Shown: positions 1-7,917 of the stretch, piece after piece
Numbering within the stretch: position 1 is the stretch's first letter
How the letters are laid out: each line of letters starts with the position of its first letter
NCBI GenBank assembly: GCA_964461455.1
Contig: CAYWUJ010000033.1
Location: forward strand, 1-26,930
DNA: 26,930 bases
DNA from: UBA1413 sp964461455
Lineage (GTDB): Bacteria; Bacteroidota; Bacteroidia; Bacteroidales; Prolixibacteraceae
Direction: 5' to 3'
Notes under the pieces: model-generated
Database searches by the model: none
What the model was told of the DNA's origin: nothing
What the model saw: the letters and a program-made list of their open reading frames with translations, nothing else
Program-made: the position numbers and the translations under genes

Positions 1-557
1 TTGCGTTCCATGCCGTAGATATATCCGAAGCTGCGGGTGATGGATTCGAGGAGGGCCTTGGCGTCGGCCATGTCGTTGTATCCGTAGAAAGTGCGTTGTG
101 CCGCCACATAGCTGAGGGCAACCACAGACCCCCATTCGTTGATGGCGTCGAGTTTGCGGGCGACTTGCAGCGTCTTGTGGAGGGAGACGGCCGAGATGTC
201 GAGGGTCTTTTCCAGCATCTGGTAGTCGAGGTCGCTGTAATGGCGGCCTTTTCTGACATTGGGGGACATGCCGATGGAGTGGAGCACAAAATCAATTTTT
301 CCGCCCAGGAGTTCCATCGACTGGGTGAAGAGGTTTTTAAGATCTTCGACGCTGGTGGCGTCAGCTCCGATCAGGGGGAGCCCCAGTCTTTCGGCCAGCA
401 GGGGGGTGTCACCCATGCGCAGGGCGACGGGAGTGTTGGTGAGGGCGAAAGTCGCCCCTTCCTGGTAGGCCAGTTCCGCCACCTTCCAGGCAATAGAGTC
501 GGCATTCAGGGCACCGAAAATGATTCCCCTTTTTCCTTTTAACAGTTGGTAAGCCAT
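1..557 (-). CDS. fabI: Enoyl-[acyl-carrier-protein] reductase (NADH), FabI, 3' end missing
   Basis: Reading from an ATG at 557 on the minus strand gives 185 codons open to the window edge, beginning MAYQLLKGKRGIIFGALN. FabI reduces the trans-2-enoyl-ACP double bond in the last step of each fatty acid elongation cycle, in the cytoplasm. Visible family marks are the N-terminal nucleotide-binding start GIIFGALN, the LHSIGMSPN strand, and the catalytic segment with SYVAAQ followed by Tyr-x6-Lys (YNDMADAK), as in Bacteroidota FabI. The family is about 270-290 residues, so roughly one third (substrate loop and C-terminus) lies before the window. Its own promoter (580-587) separates it from the upstream bat operon. 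Identity is secure; only completeness is limited. Confidence 0.93.
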   Translation of the reverse strand, partial: MAYQLLKGKRGIIFGALNADSIAWKVAELAYQEGATFALTNTPVALRMGDTPLLAERLGLPLIGADATSVEDLKNLFTQSMELLGGKIDFVLHSIGMSPNVRKGRHYSDLDYQMLEKTLDISAVSLHKTLQVARKLDAINEWGSVVALSYVAAQRTFYGYNDMADAKALLESITRSFGYIYGMER

Positions 558-579
558 ATTATGTACAGTTATTTCGCTG

Positions 580-611
580 CAAAATTAACGTATTGCCGCA
601 TGAAGGGACAA
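580..611 (-). promoter_or_regulatory. Candidate fabI promoter (Bacteroidota type)
   Basis: The minus strand has TAATTTTG at 587-580, an exact match to the Bacteroidota -7 motif TAnnTTTG. A TTG (in CTTG) lies 21 nt upstream at 611-609, the position of the -33 TTTG element. The predicted start site falls about 15-20 nt before the fabI ATG. Motif match only; no transcription evidence. Confidence 0.55.
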
Positions 612-716
612 GAAAGTATTTAAAATATGAGGGATTTAATGAATATCTGCGGGTTCTCCGGAATTTTCCCGCCGCAGGTTCGAAAATTTTACAGAAAAGT
701 TCAGGAACCGCGGTGA

Positions 717-1469
717 TTATATGTTCACCAGACAGGAGTCGCGGAGCCATCCCTTGTTGCCGTCGAGCAGGCGTATCTCCTTCCAGGAGTCGAGGCTGTC
801 GGTGATTTCCACTTTCAGCCCTTCATGGATGAGGTAAAGATCGGTTCCCGTTTCCGCGGGGGAGCTTTTCAGGGTGACCCGGGGGCACTGGATAATGGCT
901 CCCTGGCGGTTTTTCTGCAGGGAATGATGACGGTAAGCCATGGAGAAGCTGAGGATGGCGAAGAGGATGGCGCCCAGGGCCATGAAAAAGGCGCCTTTTC
1001 TGACCAGGATGGTGCGGCCGAAGAGATAGCTGCCCAAAAGGATGAGAAAGAGCACGAAGCTTATAACGCTCAGCCGGGCCCATCCCGTTTCGGAAGTGAG
1101 GCCTGCCAGCGCACTGCCCCACCGCGAAAAGAAAGGACGCGGCAGTTCCTCGATATGGTCCACCACCATTTGATTGGCGATCTGAAGGTTAAATTCGATA
1201 TCGTCGTTCTGGGGGGCCAGAAGCTTCGCCCTCTCATAACAGAGAATGGCTTTGGTGTTTTCTCCCAGTTTGAACCAGGCATTTCCCAGGTTATAGTACA
1301 GTTCGGCCGACTCTTTTCCGGAAGCCAGGATTTGTTCATATTTGGCAACGGCCTGTTCATACTCCTGGCTGGTATAGTGTTTATTGGCCTCTTCGAGCAG
1401 TTGCTCCTGCCCCGCGGCTCCGGCGAAGCAAAACAACAAAAGGAAGAATCCCATGATAACTCGTCTCAT
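717..1469 (-). CDS. batE: BatE: TPR and SH3-like membrane protein of the aerotolerance operon
   Basis: A 250-residue protein with a signal peptide (residues 1-20, ending AGAAGQ) and TPR helices at about 22-105 containing AELYYNLGNAWFKLGE and AILCYERAKLLAP. Two transmembrane segments follow near 129-152 and 158-179, and a C-terminal SH3-like region at about 190-250 contains the VTLKSSP and GWLRDSC strands. This order is that of BatE in Bacteroidota. The periplasmic TPR part probably binds partner proteins, and the SH3-like tail is common in envelope proteins. It is the last gene of the bat series; 165 nt separate it from batD, more than other gaps in the cluster. Bat proteins were linked to oxygen tolerance in Bacteroides fragilis, but their biochemical role is not settled. 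Confidence 0.85.
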   Translation of the reverse strand: MRRVIMGFFLLLFCFAGAAGQEQLLEEANKHYTSQEYEQAVAKYEQILASGKESAELYYNLGNAWFKLGENTKAILCYERAKLLAPQNDDIEFNLQIANQMVVDHIEELPRPFFSRWGSALAGLTSETGWARLSVISFVLFLILLGSYLFGRTILVRKGAFFMALGAILFAILSFSMAYRHHSLQKNRQGAIIQCPRVTLKSSPAETGTDLYLIHEGLKVEITDSLDSWKEIRLLDGNKGWLRDSCLVNI

Positions 1470-1634
1470 AACCTTGTTCTTGTTTAACTGTCGTATTGCA
1501 CTCTGTTACTCTTCATATTTCACCATGTTTTCACGCTATCCCCAGTGGCCCTCAGTTTTTTTTTCCTGTTTTCCGGAGAGTGCCGGTTGTCAGTGATCTT
1601 ATCCCCTTTCGGGCCGGGATCGTGATCGGGGAGT

Positions 1635-3464
1635 TCATCGTTTGATCTGTTTTTCGAGTTGGGTGATGACCTCCACGGCCTGGTCGTAAAGTTCCTTCAT
1701 GGCCTGGGTCCCTTCAGCCGGGGCAAAGCGGGCGTATTCGCACTGGTCGGCGACCGCCAGGAATTCACTGATCAGGGAGGGGTCCACCTTACGGTTTTCG
1801 AGAGCTTCGACGGCGGTTTCCCTGCGCAGGTTGGCCAGCGGGATGCCCAGCTTATCGCTCAGGTATCCCCAGAAGGCTTTCAGTACCGAATCGTGGAACT
1901 CCTCGCCCCTGTTTTGCTGCAAATGTGTGGCCGCCACCCTGAGATGCCTGCGGGCCAAACGGTTGGCCTTCTTATTGCGCACCAGGGCCACATTGGCATT
2001 CTCCGTCATTTTTTTCCTGTAAACCACAAAGAAGACCGCAAAAGCCGCCGCTCCCAGAAGGTAGAATGACCAGAACAGGGTACTCCCGAAAAAGGAGGTG
2101 CCCCTTTGGTGCAGTTTGTCATTTTTCTGGCTGATGAAGCGGATGTCCTGTCCGATGGTCTGAACATCCTGTTTTCTCACCGACCTGACCACGCCGGTAC
2201 CGGGGTCATCGCTTCCACGGGTGACCGTGAGCGCATATTCAGGGGTCGTGGCCCGTTCATATTGACCGCTGCCCGGGTTAAACCAGCTAAAGGTGACCGG
2301 GGGTATCTTATAACTCCCTTCGTACCTGGGTTGAAAGAGGTATTCTATGGTTTTGGTGCCGCTGACTCCACCTTCGGAAGCCCTGACGTTGTCGGTGCTA
2401 TTGGGGTCGTACTGTTCGAAATCTCCCGAAAGGGTCAGCTTTGGGGTTTGGATCAGCCTGAGATTGCCGGTTCCCGAAATGGCGATGTTCAGGGTAACGG
2501 CATCATTGGTGGTGACCTCAGCATGGCTCAGTTCCGAGGAGAGTCTGAAATCACCCACCCCCCCCGAGAAATCGGCAGGCGCCGGGGGCAGTTCCTTTAC
2601 CGAAACCGTGACGGCATCACTGGTCAGCCTGGCCTTGACGGTTTGCACCCCGGCAAAAAAGTCATCAAAAAAACTGCGTTGTCTCACCCTTTGCTGCACC
2701 AGGGTGGTGATGCTGAAGGGCCTGATGGTGATATTCCCCGTCTGCTGCGGAAAGAGCACTGTTTTCTTGAGGACCCCCACCTGGTAGATTTTGTCATTGT
2801 AGACCTCTCTCTTGAAGTTGATTTGCTGGGGAATGTCGATATCCTGGGTATAGAAACCCTCGTAGGTGGGGAGGTTGACCTCTTCAAAACCTGAGAGCGG
2901 CAAATTGGGGTTGGCATACAGCTTGACCGTGGCGATGATCTGCTGACCCTTCCAGACCTGTCTCCTGTTGAGTTCCAGCCTGATGAAGAGGTCGTTTTTG
3001 CTGATGGTCCCTGTCGGGGTTTTCTCTTCTGCGGAGTCCTCACCGGGATCCTGCGCCCCCGGGGTGGCTGCCCCCTGCGGCTGCCCTGACACGACCTGGA
3101 TGGTCAGCGTATTCGACTGGACAATTTTTCCGTCGACTTCTATCGACCCCGGCCTGATGGTGTATGTTCCCGCTTCTTTGGCCCTTAATATGAAGGTGTA
3201 GGCAAAATCCTGGCTTTGGGAGCTCCGCCCGTTGATGATCTGCACCGACGTGGAAGAGGAGAAACTGGGCCCCATCAATACATCGAAGCTTCCCAGGTCG
3301 GGAAGGGTCAGGTTCTCTCCCCGCTTGTTGATATTGAAAGTCAGCCGGAACTGATCTCCCACGGCCACCGCGTTGGGCGCCGACATCACCAGGCGGGTCT
3401 CCTCGGCCATGGCTTGCAGACCGAAGAGCGCCATCATTGTGATTATTAAAAATTTCCTGAACAT
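1635..3464 (-). CDS. batD: BatD: large periplasmic beta-rich protein with one membrane anchor
   Basis: A 609-residue protein with signal peptide MFRKFLIITMMALFGLQAMA. A long beta-rich extracytoplasmic region contains repeated oxygen-tolerance (BatD) modules, for example VAVGDQFRLTFNINKRGENL near the N-terminus and VWKGQQIIATVKLYANPNLP further on. One transmembrane helix lies at about 465-485 (LFWSFYLLGAAAFAVFFVVY). A cytoplasmic helical tail of about 123 residues follows, with SDKLGIPLANLRRETAVEAL. Length and architecture are usual for BatD. The tail resembles the C-terminus of the 347-residue protein at 6290-7333 in the same operon. It probably works with the BatA/BatB von Willebrand A proteins in an envelope complex; that is family context, not shown here. 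Confidence 0.88.
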   Translation of the reverse strand: MFRKFLIITMMALFGLQAMAEETRLVMSAPNAVAVGDQFRLTFNINKRGENLTLPDLGSFDVLMGPSFSSSTSVQIINGRSSQSQDFAYTFILRAKEAGTYTIRPGSIEVDGKIVQSNTLTIQVVSGQPQGAATPGAQDPGEDSAEEKTPTGTISKNDLFIRLELNRRQVWKGQQIIATVKLYANPNLPLSGFEEVNLPTYEGFYTQDIDIPQQINFKREVYNDKIYQVGVLKKTVLFPQQTGNITIRPFSITTLVQQRVRQRSFFDDFFAGVQTVKARLTSDAVTVSVKELPPAPADFSGGVGDFRLSSELSHAEVTTNDAVTLNIAISGTGNLRLIQTPKLTLSGDFEQYDPNSTDNVRASEGGVSGTKTIEYLFQPRYEGSYKIPPVTFSWFNPGSGQYERATTPEYALTVTRGSDDPGTGVVRSVRKQDVQTIGQDIRFISQKNDKLHQRGTSFFGSTLFWSFYLLGAAAFAVFFVVYRKKMTENANVALVRNKKANRLARRHLRVAATHLQQNRGEEFHDSVLKAFWGYLSDKLGIPLANLRRETAVEALENRKVDPSLISEFLAVADQCEYARFAPAEGTQAMKELYDQAVEVITQLEKQIKR

Positions 3465-3534
3465 ATCCCTGATCTGTTGTTTTCCGTGCTCCTGTTACCC
3501 TTCCGGACACGGAGACCGTTTTCTTCTGATAAAA

Positions 3535-4251
3535 CTACCACTCTTTTTCCACTCTTGAAGGTTTCGCTTCCGCTGCTTTAGCTTTTTTTACCTTCTCCTG
3601 GATGTTTTTTTCATCATTCTGGAGGGCCTGCAACAGCTGCTCCGCGTTCTGCCTGGAAATCTTCGGCGGCGGTTGTTGCTGCTGATCCTTATTCTGATCC
3701 TGATCTTTGTTCTGATCCTTATTCTGGTCCTTATTCTGATCCTGATCTTTGTTCTGGTCCTTATTCTGGTCTTTATTCTGTTCCTGCTGCTGTTGTTGCT
3801 GCTTCATCTTCTGGGCATAAGCCAGGTTGTATTTTGTTTCCATGTCGCCGGGGTTATTGCGCAGGGCCTCTTTGTAAGCCTCGATGCTTTCGTCGATTTT
3901 AGACTGGAAGAGGAGGCTGTTTCCGAGGTTATGGAGGGCTCTGGCTTTTTCTTCAGGATGGGGAGCCTGGGAGGCCAGCTGTTCGAATCCCTGTGCAGCT
4001 TCGCTGAATTTGGTCTGTTTGTAGACCGAATTATTCAGGTTGAAGTTCCATTTCGGGTCAGTGGGTTTCTTGTCGAGGGCCTTGCGGTAGGCGGTCTCTG
4101 CCTTGCTGAAGCTGGCGGTATCGAGACGGGTGGTGTCTTTGATTCCTTCCAGGTAAAAGCGGTTCCCCTGACGGACGAATTTTCTTTCGTTCTGGCCTGA
4201 TGCCGTGGTGGCAAAGAGGACGGCCATAAGTATGAGCAGGTGCGTTCTCAT
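3535..4251 (-). CDS. batC: BatC: TPR protein with Asn-Lys-Asp-Gln repeat linker
   Basis: A 238-residue exported protein with N-terminal signal sequence MRTHLLILMAVLFATTASG. TPR-type helices at about 50-150 include ALHNLGNSLLFQSKIDESIEAYKEAL. A low-complexity linker at about 153-195 follows, built of NKDQ units flanked by poly-Gln, with the repeat tract at 3671-3800. The charged tail (about 200-238) ends RVEKEW. Its ATG overlaps the batB stop by 4 nt (ATGA), so the two are translationally linked. BatC is thought to be a periplasmic TPR partner of the Bat complex. The repeat tract is a likely site of length variation between strains. Confidence 0.85.
   Translation of the reverse strand: MRTHLLILMAVLFATTASGQNERKFVRQGNRFYLEGIKDTTRLDTASFSKAETAYRKALDKKPTDPKWNFNLNNSVYKQTKFSEAAQGFEQLASQAPHPEEKARALHNLGNSLLFQSKIDESIEAYKEALRNNPGDMETKYNLAYAQKMKQQQQQQEQNKDQNKDQNKDQDQNKDQNKDQNKDQDQNKDQQQQPPPKISRQNAEQLLQALQNDEKNIQEKVKKAKAAEAKPSRVEKEW
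3671..3800 (-). repeat. Tandem 12-bp coding repeat (NKDQ units) inside batC
   Basis: The + strand shows recurring ccttattctgat / cctgatctttgttctg units. On the coding strand they translate as repeated Asn-Lys-Asp-Gln with interspersed Asp-Gln, bordered by poly-Gln runs. Units are near-identical at DNA level, in frame and a multiple of three, so unit gain or loss would leave the frame intact. Confidence 0.85.
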
Positions 4252-5291
4252 GATTTTCGCACGTTAAAAAGTTTAATTCTTCTGAGGTATTTATTCTTTC
4301 TTTCCATGATAAAGAACTCTATCAGGAGCAGGAGCAGTCCGGCGGCGAAGAAATATTGGAACTGTTCTTCATATTCCGAGAACTGGCGGGCGTCGATTTC
4401 GCTTTTCTGCATTTTGTTGATTTCGTCGAAGAGTTCGTCGAGGCCTACCTGTGCGGTGTTTGCGCGGATATAGAGTCCGCCTCCGGCGCTGCTGGTCTTT
4501 TCGAGGGTGGCTTCATCGAGGCGGGTGATGACGATTTTACCCTCTTTATCGCGGCGGTAGTCGCCATTGCTGCCGCTGACGACCGGGATGGGGGCTCCCT
4601 GGGGGAGGCCCATGCCGATGGTGTGGACGATGATGCCATTTTTGCGGGCTTCCTGGGCTGCGGCGACGGCGTCGTCTTCGTGGTTTTCGCCGTCGGTGAT
4701 GATAATGATGGCTTTCCCGGGGGCCGGGTCGGGGGTGAAGGAGCGCATGGCCATATCGATGGCGGCGCCCATGGCCGTTCCCTGCCGCGGAACGATCTGG
4801 GTGTTGACCGATGCCAGAAAAAGCTGCGCCGAGTTGTAATCGGTGGTGATGGGCAGCTGCATATAGGCATCGCCGGCAAAAACGATCAATCCAATTTTGT
4901 CATCCCTGAGTTTGCTGATCAGTCTTTCAATGGCCCTTTTGGCCCTTTCGAGCCGGTTGGGCTTGATATCTTCGGCCAGCATGCTGTTGGAGACATCGAG
5001 GGCGATGATGATTTCGACGCCCTGACGTTTCACCTGTTTGAGCTGTGATCCGAACTGTGGCCGGGCGGCTCCGGTAATGAAGAAGGCCAGGGCCAGCATC
5101 AGCAGGGCGAATTTGAAGCCGGGACGGAACGCCGAGGCACTGGGGGTGAGTTCCCTGAGGAGTTCCGGGGAGCCGAATTTCTTCAAAGCTCTCCTGCGCA
5201 TGATCCGCGCCATGATAAATAGCGCGGTCAGCACGGGAATCAGCAACAATCCCCAAAAATATTCCGGATGGGCGAATCTGAACATTTCCAT
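4248..5291 (-). CDS. batB: BatB: membrane-anchored von Willebrand factor A protein
   Basis: A 347-residue protein with hydrophobic segments near residues 11-30 and 58-75, a VWA domain at about 92-290, and a C-terminal membrane segment (about 315-330, FFAAGLLLLLIEFF). The metal-ion-dependent adhesion site is intact: DVSNS at 99-103, and TDGENHEDD further on. The order TM-TM-VWA-TM is that of the BatA/BatB pair. The ATG at 5291 lies 10 nt after the batA stop, and the stop overlaps batC by 4 nt. VWA domains of this kind bind partners through a divalent metal; with MoxR and the DUF58 protein this forms the usual MoxR-VWA pairing of the family. The exact partner is unknown. Confidence 0.9.
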   Translation of the reverse strand: MEMFRFAHPEYFWGLLLIPVLTALFIMARIMRRRALKKFGSPELLRELTPSASAFRPGFKFALLMLALAFFITGAARPQFGSQLKQVKRQGVEIIIALDVSNSMLAEDIKPNRLERAKRAIERLISKLRDDKIGLIVFAGDAYMQLPITTDYNSAQLFLASVNTQIVPRQGTAMGAAIDMAMRSFTPDPAPGKAIIIITDGENHEDDAVAAAQEARKNGIIVHTIGMGLPQGAPIPVVSGSNGDYRRDKEGKIVITRLDEATLEKTSSAGGGLYIRANTAQVGLDELFDEINKMQKSEIDARQFSEYEEQFQYFFAAGLLLLLIEFFIMERKNKYLRRIKLFNVRKS

Positions 5292-5301
5292 AGCAGTCGG
5301 T

Positions 5302-6297
5302 TTAAGGAATATTCCGGAAAAGGGTGATTTTCAGGAACAGGGCAAGCAGCAGTATCAGGAGGCCTGCCAGGGCAAACGGCATGAACTCCTCGGAACGGCG
5401 GCTGTATTCTTTGATATCGATGCGTGATTTTTCGAGCTGGTCGATTTCCTGGTATATTTCGGCGAGTTTCATGTTGCTGGTGGCCCGGAAGTACCTGCCT
5501 TCGGTGATGGCGGAGATTTGCCGGAGCATCTCCTCGTCGATTTTGACCTCCATGTTCTGCACCTGGGTGCCAAAGGGGGTCTGAACAGGGTAGGGGGCGG
5601 TGCCAATGGATCCCACGCCGATGGTATAGACCCTGATGCCGTAGGTTTTGGCAATTTCCGCGGCCGTCAGGGGGGCCACCTCACCCCGGTTGTTTTCTCC
5701 GTCGGTGAGCAGGATGATCACCCGGCTCAGGGCCTGGCTGTCGCGGAGGCGCGCCACGGCGGTGGCCAGGCCATTGCCGATGGCGGTACCATCTTCTATG
5801 AGACCGGTTCTGATATCCTTGAAGAGGTTCAGCAGCACCGCCCGGTCGGTGGTCAGGGGGCACTGTGTAAAGGCCTCTCCGGCAAACACCACCAGTCCCA
5901 TGCGGTCATGTTCGCGCCCCGATATGAATTCCATGGCTACCTTTTTGGCGGCTTCCAGACGGTTGGGGGAAAAGTCCATGGCCAGCATACTGGTCGAAAT
6001 GTCGAGAGCCACCACCATGTCGATTCCTTCGGTGGTGACGTTTTCCCAGCTGGTGCTCGATTGCGGCCTGGCCAGCACCACGATGAAAAGGGCGATGGCT
6101 GTCAGCTGCAACAGGAAGGGGAGATGGCGGAGGTAATGCGTCAGGGTGACAGGGGCCTTCGAAAGCGCAGAAGTCCCTGAAATGCGGATGCTGGCGTTGT
6201 TCTTCCGGTAGCGGAAGAGATACCAGGCCACCATCGGGAGCAGGAACAGCAAAAGGTAAAAGAGCTCCGGGTTTTTGAAGGTAATATCGTTAAACAT
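5302..6297 (-). CDS. batA: BatA: membrane-anchored von Willebrand factor A protein
   Basis: Start taken at ATG 6297 (MFNDITFKNPELFYLLLFLL), giving 331 residues. An in-frame open stretch extends to 6411, but those 38 residues are Arg/Pro-rich and lie inside the upstream gene. Transmembrane segments are near 11-28 and 58-76, a VWA domain at about 93-290, and a final hydrophobic segment near 308-326. The metal site is intact (DISTS at 99-103, TDGENNRG later). It resembles BatB over most of its length, and both have the DxSxS motif at residues 99-103, so the two are probably old duplicates. It overlaps the preceding gene by 8 nt. Confidence 0.9.
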   Translation of the reverse strand: MFNDITFKNPELFYLLLFLLPMVAWYLFRYRKNNASIRISGTSALSKAPVTLTHYLRHLPFLLQLTAIALFIVVLARPQSSTSWENVTTEGIDMVVALDISTSMLAMDFSPNRLEAAKKVAMEFISGREHDRMGLVVFAGEAFTQCPLTTDRAVLLNLFKDIRTGLIEDGTAIGNGLATAVARLRDSQALSRVIILLTDGENNRGEVAPLTAAEIAKTYGIRVYTIGVGSIGTAPYPVQTPFGTQVQNMEVKIDEEMLRQISAITEGRYFRATSNMKLAEIYQEIDQLEKSRIDIKEYSRRSEEFMPFALAGLLILLLALFLKITLFRNIP

Positions 6298-7333
6298 GGT
6301 CCTGCTGATTTTTGTTTGTTTCGCTGCCGGTGGTGACCACGGGTGCAGGGGTTCTGGCGTTTTCCTGTTCCGGGGAGATGTTTTTTGCCGTCTCCTCGGG
6401 TTTTGTCTCATTCACAAAGAAATAGGCGTTGACCAGGGCCATCTGGTGGTCATCGGGCAACGGCTGGTATTTGGCGAATTTCACCAGGTCAGCCAATGGA
6501 AGGATGTGCTGCAGGTGACCGAGTGATTTCTCAGGGATCATCCCTTTGTGGGTGACAAAGTTCTCCAGGATTTCACCGGTGGTCTGTTCCAGGGCGGGAA
6601 GCCCGAATCTCTCTTCGATATAGGTGCGCAAAACTCCGGTGAGATCGCTGTAGTAGGCCTTCACCTTCTCTCTTTGCCAGAGTTTCTCCTCCTTAATTCT
6701 GTCGAGTTCCTTCAGGGCCACCACATGGGGGGGCTCTTTAGGCCTGGCGGGAAGAGTGAACAGGGGCAGGTTTTTCTTTTTTCTTTTCAGGGAATAAAGG
6801 ATCAGAAAGAGCAGGGTTCCTGCCAGGATGATCCCCATCATATAAGGGGTTACTTCTTTCAGGGTGAGAGGGGCGTCATAGGGCATTTTGACATCGGTGG
6901 GACCGCGGGTGGTGTCGACTTCCAGGGTCATCACCCTGAGGAGAAGCTCGTTGGTGAAGATGGAATCGAGTCTGTCGGCCATCTGAAGGTCAAAGCGGAA
7001 GGGGGGGATGCGGTAGTCGCCGCTGTCGAAGCAGGTGACCCTGAAGGTCTGCACGAGTTTGATGCTCTGGTCGTTGAGGATCAGCGTGTCGATGGCTGAG
7101 CGCTCCAGCACTTCTATTTTTCCGGCCAGGGAATCGGCGACCGTGGCAAATCCCATTTCCAGGTTTTTGGGTTTTTCGAGTTCCAGGGTCAGGTTGATCT
7201 GGTCGCCAATGAGGATCTGCGTGGAGTCGAGGCGGGCCACAGCCTTCACTGGCTGGGCTTCCAGAGGGGAGATTCCGGCCAGGAAAAGCAACAGAACATA
7301 ACTTAGTGTGAGGTTTCTCAGTACACTTTTCAC
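6290..7333 (-). CDS. Secreted/membrane protein of the bat operon, BatD-like organisation
   Basis: A 347-residue protein started by GTG at 7333; the GTGA overlaps the DUF58 stop by 4 nt, which supports this start. It has a signal peptide (1-26, ending PLEA), a periplasmic beta-rich domain (about 27-160) with DSTQILIGDQINLTLELEKP, a transmembrane helix at about 166-184, and a basic cytoplasmic helical region containing AYYSDLTGVLRTYIEERFG and ALEQTTGEILENF. The periplasmic opening and the cytoplasmic tail both look like short versions of the corresponding parts of BatD. Genes of this type sit between the DUF58 gene and batA in many Bacteroidota; no experimental role is known to me. The C-terminal 35 residues are Glu/Pro/Thr-rich and probably disordered. 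Confidence 0.72.
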   Translation of the reverse strand: MKSVLRNLTLSYVLLLFLAGISPLEAQPVKAVARLDSTQILIGDQINLTLELEKPKNLEMGFATVADSLAGKIEVLERSAIDTLILNDQSIKLVQTFRVTCFDSGDYRIPPFRFDLQMADRLDSIFTNELLLRVMTLEVDTTRGPTDVKMPYDAPLTLKEVTPYMMGIILAGTLLFLILYSLKRKKKNLPLFTLPARPKEPPHVVALKELDRIKEEKLWQREKVKAYYSDLTGVLRTYIEERFGLPALEQTTGEILENFVTHKGMIPEKSLGHLQHILPLADLVKFAKYQPLPDDHQMALVNAYFFVNETKPEETAKNISPEQENARTPAPVVTTGSETNKNQQDHV

Positions 7334-7905
7334 CTTCGGCCCTCCCTTTTCTTAAACAGGTTCATCAATGCTCTCACATAATCTTCACGGGTGTTGATCC
7401 AGGCGGCGTCNNNNNNNNNNNNNNNNNNNNNNNNNNNNNNNNNNNNNNNNNNNNNNNNNNNNNNNNNNNNNNNNNNNNNNNNNNNNNNNNNNNNNNNNNN
7501 NNNNNNNNNNAACTTCTCGATGGTGTCGGAAAAAAAGATCACTCCTGTTTTGTCGTTGTTCTGGATGGCGCTGAAAGCCAGGATAGCCCCGACCTCGGTG
7601 ATGATATTTTTCTTCATCTTCCTGAAGGTGCCGAAATCGTGGGATCCGCTGACGTCGATCAGGAGCATGACCGTGAGCTCTCTTTCCTCTTCGAAAACCT
7701 TGACATAGGGATGACCATAACGGGCGGTGACGTTCCAGTCGATACTCCGGATGTCGTCGCCGAACTGGTATTCCCTGACTTCGGCAAAGGCCATACCCCT
7801 GCCTTTGAAAGCACTGTGGTACTCTCCGGCAAAGATATTCCGCGTTAGTCCGCGTGTCTTGATTTCTATCTGCCTAACCCGTTTTAACAGGTCGGTTGTT
7901 TCCAT
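7330..7905 (-). CDS. DUF58 domain protein (MoxR-associated VWA-like), interrupted by an assembly gap
   Basis: The N-terminal 131 residues carry the DUF58 core REYQFGDDIRSIDWNVTARY (44-63) and the VWA-like metal motif DVSGS (84-88). After 100 N only the C-terminal end DAAWINTREDYVRALMNLFK remains. Proteins of this family are about 285-300 residues, and the segment usually found between SDTIEK and the C-terminus is roughly 130 residues, so about 400 nt should sit where 100 N are shown. The frame is kept across the N run, which can happen by chance. It lies 12 nt after moxR and overlaps the next gene by 4 nt. It is a cytoplasmic partner of the MoxR ATPase by family association. Probably intact in the organism and broken only in the assembly. 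Confidence 0.85.
   Translation of the reverse strand: METTDLLKRVRQIEIKTRGLTRNIFAGEYHSAFKGRGMAFAEVREYQFGDDIRSIDWNVTARYGHPYVKVFEEERELTVMLLIDVSGSHDFGTFRKMKKNIITEVGAILAFSAIQNNDKTGVIFFSDTIEKXXXXXXXXXXXXXXXXXXXXXXXXXXXXXXXXXXDAAWINTREDYVRALMNLFKKREGRR
7411..7510. other. Assembly gap of 100 N
   Basis: Exactly 100 undetermined bases inside the DUF58 gene. The missing conserved protein implies the true distance is about 400 nt, so the number is probably a scaffold placeholder rather than a measurement. Confidence 0.95.
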
Positions 7906-7917
7906 AAAAAATAGAAT

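Noticed and set aside
647..677. Inverted repeat between batE and fabI as a bat operon terminator
   Set aside because: The stem is only six pairs with a large loop and no T run follows on the minus strand.
825..1487. Open frame of 220 codons on the plus strand opposite batE
   Set aside because: It is the antisense shadow of batE, with no signal, domain or start site of its own. The same applies to the other long frames opposite batD, batA, batB, amidase and lptD.
3671..3800. Short regular repeats as a CRISPR array
   Set aside because: Units are 12 bp, have no unique spacers, and are in frame within batC.
3673..4200. 175-codon frame on the plus strand with a long run of Leu, Ile and Val, looking like a membrane protein
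   Set aside because: The hydrophobic run is the reverse translation of the NKDQ repeats of batC; the minus-strand gene has a signal peptide, TPRs and operon overlaps.
6298..6411. Longer BatA beginning at 6411
   Set aside because: The extra residues are Arg/Pro-rich and fall inside the coding region of the preceding gene; ATG 6297 places the first membrane helix at the expected position.
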